A stretch of 64,000 nt of DNA from positions 1-64,000 of the forward strand of contig NZ_VTKZ01000006.1 of NCBI RefSeq assembly GCF_020514115.1. Direction: 5' to 3'. A program made the translations under genes and the position numbers. Of the stretch, positions 55,638 to 64,000 are shown piece after piece. The notes under the pieces are model-generated. The model did no database searches. It saw nothing but the letters and a program-made list of their open reading frames with translations, and was not told the DNA's origin. Origin of the DNA: Synechococcus sp. MU1642. Lineage in GTDB: Bacteria; Cyanobacteriota; Cyanobacteriia; PCC-6307; Cyanobiaceae. Every line of letters starts with the position of its first letter. Position 1 is the first letter of the stretch.

Positions 55638-55651
55638 GTTGCGCTAGCTAC
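55638..55651 (-). promoter_or_regulatory. NtcA-like site before the amidohydrolase
   Basis: On the minus strand the text is GTAGCTAGCGCAAC, one mismatch (A for the second T) from GTA-N8-TAC. It lies in the 94-base gap between asnB and the amidohydrolase, 58 bases before the TTG at 55710. Confidence 0.35.
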
Positions 55652-55709
55652 AAGGCTCCGCGGGTTTTCGGGTGAATATTGATCCCCGTTTGAAACGAAG
55701 GTCACGGCA

Positions 55710-56999
55710 TTGCCCACGCTCATCTCGGCTTCTCCGACTAAACCCGCAACCGAGAGCGAGCCAAGCAAATTTGCTGCGCGACCAAACCGTGATCGTTTGA
55801 TTGCAACGATTGAGCAGCTGGCCAGCATTGGTGCCAAGCCCGATGGCAGCGTTTGTAGACGCGGGTTCTCGCCTGAGGATGTGCAGGGCCGTGAGTTGCT
55901 GGCCCATTGGATGAAGCAGCTCGGCATGCAGGTGCGTGTCGATGCTGCTGGCAACTTGATCGGACGCTTTGAAGGCCTTGATCCCGATTGTCCTGCCTTG
56001 GTCACCGGGTCTCACCTCGACACGGTTCCTACTGGTGGACGTTTTGATGGGGCTCTGGGAGTGTTGGCCGGTCTGGAAGTCTGCCGCGCTCTTCAAGACC
56101 AGGGCCTGCGCCTGCGTCATGGAATCGAGTTGATCGCCTTTGCCGACGAGGAGTCGACCATGGTGGGCTGCAAAGGTTTGACGGGCACGGCCTCCGATGA
56201 CCCGGAGAGTTTTGCCACCAGCAATGGCCAGCCGATTCAGGACAATCTGGCGCGCATCGGCGGGCATTGGCCCTCCTTGGCCTCGGCCCGACGCTCCGAT
56301 GAGGCCTATGCCGCCTTCCTGGAGTTGCATGTTGAGCAGGGCGGTGTTCTCGAGCAACGCGGTGATGCCATTGGTGTTGTGGAGGGTGTTGTCGGTCAGC
56401 GTCGGTTCAGCATCAAGGTGCAGGGCCAGGCCAACCACGCCGGTACGACACCGATGGGGCTGCGACAGGACGCCCTCGTGGCGGCCTCGCGTCTTGTTCT
56501 TGCCGTCGAAGCCATGGCTTCCCGTCATCCCGGAGATCCGGTGGCGACTGTTGGTCGACTTGAGGTTTGGCCTAATGCAGCCAATGTTGTCCCCGGCGCT
56601 GTCGCCCTGACGGTTGACCTGAGGGATGTTGATCCGACCGTTCTTGATCAGTTGGTGGAGGAGTTGATGCAGCAGGTGGAACGCATCGGTGCTGAAACGG
56701 GCTGTCCCATTGCGGTGGATCCCCAGTTCAGCGTTGACCCCACCCCTGCTGATGCTGTGGTACTGGCCACGATCACTGAGGTCGCAGCCGATCTCGGCCT
56801 GTCCCACAGCCATCTCCCCAGCAGAGCCAGCCACGATGCCCAGGAGGTCGGCCGTCGCTGGCCGATGGGCATGATTTTTGTGCCCAGCAAGGGGGGCTTG
56901 AGTCATTCTGCTGCAGAGTTCACCAGCGATGAGCAGTGCTGTGCAGGTACCGCGGTGCTGCTGGAAACGTTGCTGCGGCTCGACCGTCACCTGCCGTGA
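55710..56999 (+). CDS. M20 amidohydrolase, N-carbamoyl-L-amino-acid hydrolase/allantoate amidohydrolase type
   Basis: 429 residues from a TTG at 55710 (the first ~25 are poorly conserved and a later start is possible). Zinc-site and family motifs are TGSHLDTVPTGGRFDGALG near residue 97, FADEESTMVG near residue 148, FLELHVEQGGVLEQ near residue 206, GQANHAGTTPMGLRQDAL near residue 241 and SRASHDAQEVG near residue 370. This order is that of the hydantoinase/carbamoylase family, which frees ammonia and CO2 (or a ureide) from N-carbamoyl amino acids, allantoate or ureidoglycine. It overlaps DUF1028 by 4 bases. The exact substrate is unknown. Confidence 0.88.
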   Translation: MPTLISASPTKPATESEPSKFAARPNRDRLIATIEQLASIGAKPDGSVCRRGFSPEDVQGRELLAHWMKQLGMQVRVDAAGNLIGRFEGLDPDCPALVTGSHLDTVPTGGRFDGALGVLAGLEVCRALQDQGLRLRHGIELIAFADEESTMVGCKGLTGTASDDPESFATSNGQPIQDNLARIGGHWPSLASARRSDEAYAAFLELHVEQGGVLEQRGDAIGVVEGVVGQRRFSIKVQGQANHAGTTPMGLRQDALVAASRLVLAVEAMASRHPGDPVATVGRLEVWPNAANVVPGAVALTVDLRDVDPTVLDQLVEELMQQVERIGAETGCPIAVDPQFSVDPTPADAVVLATITEVAADLGLSHSHLPSRASHDAQEVGRRWPMGMIFVPSKGGLSHSAAEFTSDEQCCAGTAVLLETLLRLDRHLP

Positions 57000-57670
57000 C
57001 CTTTTCAATCCTGGCCCGTGATCCCAACAACGGTCGTTTTGGTGTGGGTGTGGCCACCTGCCATATGGCAGTTGGATCCACCGTCCCCCACATCCGTGCG
57101 GGGGTTGGTGCTGTTGCCACCCAGGCCCACACCAATCCGTATTTGGGGATTTGTGGCCTGGAGCGTCTGGAGCAGAGTTCGGATGCAGAGAGCGTTCTGG
57201 CCAGCCTTCTCGCGGATGATCAGCACCGTGATCGGCGTCAGTTTCACCTGATTGACCTGGACGGTCGCACGGCCTGTTGGACGGGGCAGGATTGTGGCTC
57301 TTGGGCAGGGCATCGCCATCAGCGTGACCTCTCCGTTGCTGGCAATTGTTTGGCGGAAGAGGCCGTGTTGGCGGCTATGCAGCAAGCCTTCCTCACCAGC
57401 GACCCCAGCTTGAAACTGGGCCGTCGCCTGATGATGGCTCTTCAAGCTGGGGAAGCGGCTGGCGGTGATCACCGTTCCAACCTCTGCACCTCAGCGGCTG
57501 TGCAGGTGAGCGGCGAAGCTGCGTTCCCGCTGTTGGATCTGCGCGTTGATTTTCACGAGCGCGCTGTGGAGCAGTTGATGGAGGTGTACGAGCGCAGTCA
57601 GGATCTTTGGGCCCAGCAGTGGAGGGATGAACTGTCTGAATTGCCCATGCTCAACCGCTTGGTGGCTTGA
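56996..57670 (+). CDS. DUF1028 family protein
   Basis: 224 residues from a GTG at 56996 that overlaps the amidohydrolase stop (GTGA). The N-terminus VTFSILARDPNNGRFGVGVA and the block TVPHIRAGVGAVATQAHTNP are those of DUF1028, an uncharacterised family with an Ntn-hydrolase-like fold. GDHRSNLCTSAAVQV and LRVDFHERAVEQL follow. Translational coupling makes it a likely partner of the amidohydrolase. Its first residue after the initiator (T, or T/S nearby) could serve as an N-terminal nucleophile. Confidence 0.85.
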   Translation: MTFSILARDPNNGRFGVGVATCHMAVGSTVPHIRAGVGAVATQAHTNPYLGICGLERLEQSSDAESVLASLLADDQHRDRRQFHLIDLDGRTACWTGQDCGSWAGHRHQRDLSVAGNCLAEEAVLAAMQQAFLTSDPSLKLGRRLMMALQAGEAAGGDHRSNLCTSAAVQVSGEAAFPLLDLRVDFHERAVEQLMEVYERSQDLWAQQWRDELSELPMLNRLVA

Positions 57671-57694
57671 GCATTCACTTTCGTTTGTCCCATT

Positions 57695-57732
57695 AAAAAA
57701 TCCCCGCACACGACCGTATGCAGGGATTTTTT
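57695..57732. terminator. Bidirectional terminator after DUF1028
   Basis: AAAAAATCCC (57695-57704) pairs with GGGATTTTTT (57723-57732), with one mismatch before a further GCA/TGC pairing. A/T runs on both sides let it end transcription from DUF1028 on the + strand and from the small gene at 57747 on the - strand. Confidence 0.88.
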
Positions 57733-57746
57733 GAATTCAAGTGAGT

Positions 57747-57965
57747 TCAGCTGGGGACGGAAGCTTCCCACTCAACTTTTAATCCAGCTTCGCGTGCATC
57801 ACTGATCAGATCGTCGATGCAATCCATGCCAAAGGCTGCTTGTCCAGACAGCAGGGCATCCCAGTCTTGAGCTGGAAAGTGCGTTTGCAGCCAGAACACG
57901 CCATGGACGCTGGAGGGATTCACCTGTACGAGACCTTGGTCGAGGCGAGTAGTGATGAGATCCAA
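57747..57965 (-). CDS. Small hypothetical protein
   Basis: 72 residues from a TTG at 57965, reading MDLITTRLDQGLVQVNPSSV, then a FWLQTHFPAQDWDALLSGQA segment and a D-D-L-I-S-D-A-R-E helix. It is acidic, soluble and without membrane segments. It looks like a folded alpha/beta domain, but no family was recognised. It converges on DUF1028 with the bidirectional terminator between. Confidence 0.6.
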   Translation of the reverse strand: MDLITTRLDQGLVQVNPSSVHGVFWLQTHFPAQDWDALLSGQAAFGMDCIDDLISDAREAGLKVEWEASVPS

Positions 57966-58045
57966 CGTCGTTGCTGAAGCTGGATCTATTACGCCTCAAT
58001 TCGTGCAAGTGGAATGTTCGAGTTGCTACAGATTGAGTAGTTGCT

Positions 58046-58219
58046 CTAGCGCGTGTAGCCCACCCCGCGGTATACGAGCTGCACCGGAGTGCGGTGGGTG
58101 TTGATTTGGCGGGCTTGGTAAACGTTGCGGCGGTAGACCAGCTGCACACTGGGCTTGCCCTGAGTGGCGTTGTTTTGCTGGTACTGATGGCCGCGATAGA
58201 GAAGGGTGGTCATTGTCAT
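58046..58219 (-). CDS. DUF4278-like small protein with three YRG-x-x-Y repeats
   Basis: 57 residues from the ATG at 58219 (a second ATG lies two codons in). Three near-repeats are visible: LLYRGHQYQQ, VQLVYRRNVYQAR and VQLVYRGVGYTR. The L-x-Y-R-G-x-x-Y motif is the DUF4278 signature common in cyanobacteria, function unknown, often induced under stress. The NtcA-type site GTAGCTGTTGCTAC lies 85 bases upstream. An upstream non-ATG start at 58258 is less likely. Confidence 0.65.
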   Translation of the reverse strand: MTMTTLLYRGHQYQQNNATQGKPSVQLVYRRNVYQARQINTHRTPVQLVYRGVGYTR

Positions 58220-58276
58220 TGAGATGGTCCTCGAAGCAAGCTCAGGTCCCCGTTCCATGGCCTGAGGCGAACTGCG

Positions 58277-58293
58277 CTTCGCGCGATGCGAAG
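58277..58293. promoter_or_regulatory. Inverted repeat upstream of the DUF4278 gene
   Basis: CTTCGC and GCGAAG (six-base arms, five-base spacer) lie between the DUF4278 gene start and the NtcA-type palindrome, possibly a second operator or a 5' leader hairpin. Confidence 0.3.
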
Positions 58294-58303
58294 TGAACGA
58301 TCG

Positions 58304-58317
58304 GTAGCTGTTGCTAC
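58304..58317. promoter_or_regulatory. NtcA-type site GTAGCTGTTGCTAC
   Basis: Matches GTA-N8-TAC exactly and differs at only two of 18 positions from the element at 28111-28128 when the following GAAA is included. It lies upstream of the leftward DUF4278 gene, with no convincing -10 box at the standard distance. Confidence 0.55.
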
Positions 58318-58411
58318 GAAAATATTGAAGCTCCCGCGGTTTACAAAGTGGTGTTCGGGTTGATACCTCTTCAGAAAAGTTTTTGGTTTTGTTTATCTTT
58401 GTCCGTAGGAA

Positions 58412-59166
58412 TTAGCTGACTTTGCTGATCTCAATCAGCTGATCGAGCGCAGCATTGAAGAAGTCTCGGCCTTGTTCCTGGAGCGTGGGGCCCAGCCTGC
58501 GCCAGTCCCGGCTCAGACGCACGGGTCCTTCAGGTCCTAAGGCACTCACCACATAGTCGTGGTCGTTGGCGATCCAGCGCTCAAGCGCATCACCGTCGAC
58601 CTCGAGGTGGCATTGCAGGCCAATGGCGTGGGCTCCGATGCGAAACACTTGTTCCGCACAGTGCAGCGAAGAACCCAGCAGGGTTGCATCAGCCGGCAGT
58701 TGGATGCGATCGCTATGCCAATGCAGCACCAAGCTGCTGCTTGATTGTCCCTTGAGCAGAGCTGCGTCGCTTGGATCTGCGACCCAGTGGATTGCGCCGA
58801 GGCCCAGTTCCTTCAGCTGATGTGGTGGTGCTCCCACCTGCAGGGGTTGCACGGATCCGCCCGCGGCGACAGCCAACAGCTGCGCCCCCAGGCAGATGCC
58901 CAGCACCGGTCGGCGTTGCTGGTGCCATGCAGTAAGCCAGTCCAGTTCCTGCCGCAACCAGTCCATGCCCGGTTGGTTGCGATCGTTCACGCTCATCGGG
59001 CCGCCGAGCACAAGCGCGATGCTGTTCTTACTCGCCCTGGGATCCGGCAGCGGGTCACCACGTCCAGGCCTCAGAATCTCGAGTGTCAGGTCCCGTTGCC
59101 GCGCCAGTTCTCCCACCAGTGCGGCGTCTTCGTGGTCAACGTGTTGGACCACCAACATCGTGGGGC

Positions 59167-59170
<4 letters not shown>
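58412..59170 (-). CDS. Class I glutamine amidotransferase-like protein
   Basis: 252 residues from a TTG at 59170 that overlaps the ureC stop (TTGA). An ATG at 59158 is the alternative start. [24 protein letters not shown] with the nucleophile cysteine, and [14 protein letters not shown] with the H and E of the triad show an intact glutaminase. The sequence resembles GMP-synthase-like amidotransferases of unknown acceptor. As the last gene of the ureA-B-C transcript, it may handle an amine in nitrogen metabolism. Confidence 0.8.
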
Positions 59171-60876
<1,706 letters not shown>

Positions 60877-60879
60877 GGG

Positions 60880-61200
60880 TCAGGCGTCGAGGGGTCCGTT
60901 GATCTGGCCGTTGAAGCCAATGACGCGTCGCGCACCGGCGAAGGGAATCAGGTTCACATCGCGACTGTCGCCGGGTTCGAAGCGGATGGCGGTGCCGGCG
61001 GGGATGTCGAGCCGTTGACCGCGGGCTGCGGTCCGGTCGAACTGCAGGGCGGCGTTGGCTTCGGCAAAATGGAAATGGGAGCCCACCTGCACTGGCCGGT
61101 CGCCGCTGTTGGAGACGCTCAGCGTGGTGACGGGTCGGCCTGCATTCAGCTCTAGTTCACCCGGTTCGGGAAGCAGTTCGCCTGGAATGAGAGGTGCCAT
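60880..61200 (-). CDS. ureB: Urease subunit beta
   Basis: 106 residues from the ATG at 61200, starting [38 protein letters not shown] and [20 protein letters not shown] are typical. Structural subunit packed between UreA and UreC in the (abc)3 trimer. An in-frame upstream start at 61281 overlaps ureA and is not preferred. Ten bases lie between ureA and ureB, 3 between ureB and ureC. Confidence 0.95.
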   Translation of the reverse strand: MAPLIPGELLPEPGELELNAGRPVTTLSVSNSGDRPVQVGSHFHFAEANAALQFDRTAARGQRLDIPAGTAIRFEPGDSRDVNLIPFAGARRVIGFNGQINGPLDA

Positions 61201-61210
61201 GGGTTCTGCC

Positions 61211-61513
61211 TCAGCGAATCGGGTCGTGCAGGGTGACGAGCTTTGTGCCATCGGGGAAGACGGCTTCGATCTGCACCTCATGGACGAGCTCGGGCACGCC
61301 CTCCATTACCTGGTCCTGACGCAGCCAGGTGGTGCCTTCCTGCATCAGCTCCGCCACGCTCTTGCCGTCACGGGCGCCTTCCAACACCAGAAAACTCAGC
61401 CAGGCCACCGCTTCGGGGTGGTTGAGCTTGAGGCTACGGTTCAAGCGCCGCTCGGCAAGAAGTGCCGCGGTCACGATCAGGAGCTTGTCCTTTTCCTGGG
61501 GACTGAGATGCAT
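61211..61513 (-). CDS. ureA: Urease subunit gamma
   Basis: 100 residues, ATG at 61513, starting [20 protein letters not shown], followed by [31 protein letters not shown] in pieces that match the gamma chain, and [19 protein letters not shown]. Smallest structural urease subunit. Located between ureD and ureB in one leftward run. Confidence 0.96.
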   Translation of the reverse strand: MHLSPQEKDKLLIVTAALLAERRLNRSLKLNHPEAVAWLSFLVLEGARDGKSVAELMQEGTTWLRQDQVMEGVPELVHEVQIEAVFPDGTKLVTLHDPIR

Positions 61514-61576
61514 GGCGAAGCTCGGTCTTCTTCAGTGTGTCTCCGCTGCAGCCTCGGAAGCGTTCACAGTGGACGT

Positions 61577-62467
61577 TTATCGGCGCAGAGGCTGTTCCTG
61601 CAGGGGCCAGACCCTGGGGATGCGAGGCCGTGTCAGGCCCCGGAGCGTTCGCGTCCGTTCCCAGATTCGACTGAACCAAAAGCGGGCATCGCGGCTCGAA
61701 TCGCCGGAATAGCGAGCGATCAGGCCCTGATTGAGGGCACCGCAGCGCATCGTTCCCGTCAGACCCTCTCGGTCGGCCCGTGCTCCCTCCAGCAGCGTTA
61801 CCGATGTTTCGGCACTCATGGCCATGGGTGCGGCCCAAACCAGTGTTCCGAAAACCGGGGAGCCTCCCAACCCGTGTGGACTGTTCATGCTGGCGCTGCC
61901 GAGTTCCACACGATCCGCTAGCTCCCAGGTTGAGCTATTGGCCGCGAGGCGCTGAATCGTGAGGCTCGACTGCCACCGTCCCTGCTCCAGGGTTTCACCG
62001 GCGGCCGTTCTGCCTAAGCGCACGATCTCTGCGCTGAGAAAGGAGGCGTCCTGGGGCAGGGTCACCGTCAGCTGCTGCTCGAATAAGGCATCGGCGTACA
62101 GCACCAGTTCCTGCGGCAGCCATTCGAGATCACTGCCGCTGGCTAGCGAGCAGCGCACCTGTTGATGGGCAAAGCAACCCTCGGGTTGCAGGCGGCTGCG
62201 GCCGATCGACCCGTACACCTTCTGCGCCGCCACGCTGGTGATCAGGCCGCAGCTGTTCGCTTCAAGTTTGATGTCCAGGCTGAGTTGATCGCCGCCCACC
62301 AGGCCTCCAGCGGTATGCAGCACCGGCAGCTCACAGCGTCCGTCATCACCGCGTTCACTGCGGAGCAACTTGAACGGAGCTGTGCAGCCCCCCTGGTGTC
62401 GGGTGCTGCCGTTGGTGGCATGAAACTGCAGGTCGCAGCGGCCGTGCCAGGGATCAAGACGTTGCAT
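61577..62467 (-). CDS. ureD: Urease accessory protein UreD
   Basis: Scaffolds nickel insertion into apo-urease with UreF and UreG. 296 residues from the ATG at 62467 (a GTG seven codons upstream is the alternative). HTAGGLVGGDQLSLDIKLEA and LITSVAAQKVYGS near residue 85 are diagnostic, as is WLPQELVLYADALFEQ. It is the first gene of the leftward urease transcript and diverges from ureE. The intervening ~100 bases hold a degenerate NtcA-like site. Confidence 0.93.
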   Translation of the reverse strand: MQRLDPWHGRCDLQFHATNGSTRHQGGCTAPFKLLRSERGDDGRCELPVLHTAGGLVGGDQLSLDIKLEANSCGLITSVAAQKVYGSIGRSRLQPEGCFAHQQVRCSLASGSDLEWLPQELVLYADALFEQQLTVTLPQDASFLSAEIVRLGRTAAGETLEQGRWQSSLTIQRLAANSSTWELADRVELGSASMNSPHGLGGSPVFGTLVWAAPMAMSAETSVTLLEGARADREGLTGTMRCGALNQGLIARYSGDSSRDARFWFSRIWERTRTLRGLTRPRIPRVWPLQEQPLRR

Positions 62468-62501
62468 GGCCTCACGCTCCGCCGCCACCGGCTTCGACTA
62501 T

Positions 62502-62515
62502 GTAGCAATGCACAC
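62502..62515. promoter_or_regulatory. Degenerate NtcA-like site between ureD and ureE
   Basis: GTAGCAATGCACAC matches GTA-N8-TAC except that the last triplet is CAC. It sits in the divergent ureD/ureE gap. Urease genes are known to respond to nitrogen status in cyanobacteria, but one mismatch and the absence of a -10 box keep this tentative. Confidence 0.35.
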
Positions 62516-62572
62516 CAAAGAGTGGGTGATTGATCGGCACGCTTTCTTAAAGGAACTGGACAGGAGGCGCAG

Positions 62573-63025
62573 GTGACGGATGTGGTTGTCGTGCTGGGGC
62601 AGCGCCTGCAGAGCAGCAGTGTCAAGGCAACCCTGCAGTTGCCGTTAACGGCCGAGGAGCGCACGGTGCTGCGTGGTCGTCGCACCACTTCCTGTGGTCG
62701 TCCGGTGCTGCTGCAGTTGCCCCGTGAGGGATCGCTGCAGCCTGGTGATTTGCTGGGGGATCAGTCCGGTTCGACCGTTGTGGAGGTGACGGCAGCGCCG
62801 GAAGCATTGCTGCGGGTGCAGGGGTCGCATCCCCTGGAGCTGTTGCAGGCGGCTTATCACCTGGGCAATCGCCATGTCGCTCTGGAGCTGCATGAGCAAG
62901 AGCTGTTGCTCCCTGAGGATTCTGTTCTCGCCACGATGCTGGAAGGGCGTGGATTGACGGTCAGCCGTTGTCTGCAGCCGTTTGCCCCCGAGGGCGGCGC
63001 CTACGGAGGCCATGAGCACGGATGA
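62573..63025 (+). CDS. ureE: Urease accessory protein UreE
   Basis: A nickel metallochaperone, 150 residues from the GTG at 62573, preceded by AGGAGG at 62562-62567. The N-terminal domain precedes a metal-binding C-terminal domain with LLQAAYHLGNRHVALELHEQ. Its tail (GGHEHG) carries only two histidines, much shorter than the His-rich tail of Klebsiella UreE, so nickel storage is unlikely. It overlaps ureF by 4 bases (ATGA). Confidence 0.94.
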   Translation: MTDVVVVLGQRLQSSSVKATLQLPLTAEERTVLRGRRTTSCGRPVLLQLPREGSLQPGDLLGDQSGSTVVEVTAAPEALLRVQGSHPLELLQAAYHLGNRHVALELHEQELLLPEDSVLATMLEGRGLTVSRCLQPFAPEGGAYGGHEHG

Positions 63026-63693
63026 CTTCCCTCGCGTTGTTGCAACTGGTTAGCCCGGCCCTGCCTGTGGGTGCATTCAGTTATTCAGAGGGCCTGGAGG
63101 TGTTGATTCAGGCGGGATCCATCGCCGATGAGCAGGCCATTCAAGCTTGGTTGGAGGCTGAACTGCAACGGGGTGCGGTACGGCTGGAAGCTGCGGCGTT
63201 AAGGCCTTTTGCGGAGGCTTTGGTGGGGTGGTCAACCCAGGCTGATGTTGCGGCCAAGGCGCGTTTGATCGATCTGGATGGTTGGCTGTTGGCCACCCGT
63301 GAAGCCGCGGAGTTGCGAGCTCAGCAGCGTCAGATGGGGATGTCGCTGCTGCAGTTGATGTCTGATATGGGTCAGGACCTGCCTGAACCTGTGGCCCTTA
63401 GCTGGCCAGCGGCCTGGGCCTGGGCCGCTGTGGGCTTGTCGGTTCCAGCGGGAGACATGGTGGAGGGGTACCTCTACGGCTGGGTTGCCAATCAGCTCAG
63501 TGCCTCGGTGCGGCTGCTGCCGTTGGGTCCATCTCGAGCACAGGTGCTGCAACAACAGCTGCTGCCGCTGATTGCCTCGCAAGCGCAGCTGCTTCAGGCG
63601 GCCGATCCGCAGCAGCTCTGGAGCAGCGGTGTGGGTGCGGGCATGGCTCAGCTTGCCCATGCTGAGCTGTATTCACGCCTGTTTCGAAGCTGA
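63022..63693 (+). CDS. ureF: Urease accessory protein UreF
   Basis: 223 residues, ATG at 63022. [20 protein letters not shown] is the family start, followed by a helical body and C-terminal [17 protein letters not shown]. UreF links UreD to UreG and gates the GTPase cycle. It overlaps ureE by 4 bases and shares one base with the ureG start (TGATG). Confidence 0.93.
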   Translation: MTSLALLQLVSPALPVGAFSYSEGLEVLIQAGSIADEQAIQAWLEAELQRGAVRLEAAALRPFAEALVGWSTQADVAAKARLIDLDGWLLATREAAELRAQQRQMGMSLLQLMSDMGQDLPEPVALSWPAAWAWAAVGLSVPAGDMVEGYLYGWVANQLSASVRLLPLGPSRAQVLQQQLLPLIASQAQLLQAADPQQLWSSGVGAGMAQLAHAELYSRLFRS

Positions 63694-64000
63694 TGAGCAG
63701 CAAACTACGCCTGGGGGTGGCGGGTCCTGTGGGATCTGGCAAGACCGCACTGGTGGAGGCGCTCTGTCGCCGCTTACGCGACGACCTGCAGCTCGCGGTG
63801 GTCACCAATGACATCTTCACCCAAGAGGATGCCCAGTTCCTTACCCGTGCCGGTGCCCTGGATCCAGAGCGGATCCGTGGGGTGGAGACCGGTGGTTGCC
63901 CTCACACGGCGATCCGCGAAGACTGCTCGATCAACAGAGCCGCCGTGGCAGAGCTGGAGGCGCAATTCCCTGATCTGGATCTTGTTCTGGTTGAAAGCGG
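63693..64000 (+). CDS. ureG: Urease accessory GTPase UreG (cut by window end)
   Basis: The ATG at 63693 opens a frame that continues past the last base. About 102 codons are visible of a usual ~200. [20 protein letters not shown] carries the P-loop, then [15 protein letters not shown] and [19 protein letters not shown] (the C-P-H nickel-binding motif). It delivers nickel in a GTP-dependent way. The gene is incomplete only because the window ends. Confidence 0.95.
   Translation, partial: MSSKLRLGVAGPVGSGKTALVEALCRRLRDDLQLAVVTNDIFTQEDAQFLTRAGALDPERIRGVETGGCPHTAIREDCSINRAAVAELEAQFPDLDLVLVES

Noticed and set aside
55644-57008. Open frame of about 454 codons opposite the M20 gene
   Set aside because: A shadow of the M20 gene, whose motifs are unmistakable.

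Overview
The window looks like a chromosome segment of a marine unicellular cyanobacterium of the Synechococcus/Cyanobium type. Supporting evidence is a PsbQ (CyanoQ) gene, a Tic20 homologue, cyanobacterial NarB, NarM, NrtP and ferredoxin-type NirA, a DUF3134 and a DUF4278 protein, cyanase, urease and PPK1. Genes are tightly packed, with many 1-40 bp overlaps, and base composition is GC-rich apart from the first ~3.4 kb. The grouping of nitrate, nitrite, molybdenum-cofactor, cyanate and urea genes fits what is known of marine Synechococcus nitrogen regions. I cannot name the strain.

Layout: (1) 1-3.4 kb is AT-rich and island-like. It holds the end of a sulfotransferase, a family-2 glycosyltransferase, a decayed sulfotransferase gene and an integrase-like remnant with an in-frame stop. 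(2) 3.4-28 kb is mostly housekeeping: mraY, DUF3134, argG, rpsF, tic20, aroE, dnaK, an amino-acid oxidase-like flavoenzyme, psbQ, purU, an O-antigen-ligase-like membrane protein, a B12/radical-SAM protein, a ClC transporter, acnB, DAHP synthase, a phytol-kinase-like protein, a group 2 sigma factor, ppk1, an MFS transporter, a GNAT and a TrpD2-like protein. (3) 28-46.5 kb is the nitrogen region. It carries cynS, a HEAT protein, a formate/nitrite-family channel, nirA, siroheme methyltransferase, narM, narB, nrtP and molybdenum-cofactor genes (moaA, B, C, D, E, moeA, mobA). A Tat-exported beta-carbonic anhydrase sits inside the Moco operon. (4) 46.6-50.4 kb holds a cupin-like gene and the ATP-grasp / alpha-E / transglutaminase trio. 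(5) 50.5-57.7 kb is a co-directional set: small membrane protein, sodium:solute symporter, a 49-aa membrane peptide, an ATCase-like carbamoyltransferase with an altered amino-acid pocket, AsnB, an M20 N-carbamoyl/allantoate-type amidohydrolase and DUF1028. It ends at a strong bidirectional terminator. (6) 57.7-64 kb holds small genes, a glutamine-amidotransferase-like gene and divergent urease operons (ureD-ureA-ureB-ureC leftward, ureE-ureF-ureG rightward). ureG runs off the window.

How it works together: NrtP imports nitrate/nitrite, and NarB (with NarM and Moco) plus NirA (siroheme from CobA) reduce it to ammonium. Cyanase and urease release ammonium from cyanate and urea. Seven GTAGC-N6-(T/A/C)AC elements, matching or nearly matching the NtcA consensus GTA-N8-TAC, lie in gaps next to these genes. 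One lies next to the amidohydrolase of section 5, which suggests that the section 5 cluster is also nitrogen-responsive. That cluster is my main candidate for an undescribed system: a transporter-linked carbamoyl/ureido or amide nitrogen pathway. Start codons were chosen by eye, and all functional calls rest on recognising motifs, not on searches.
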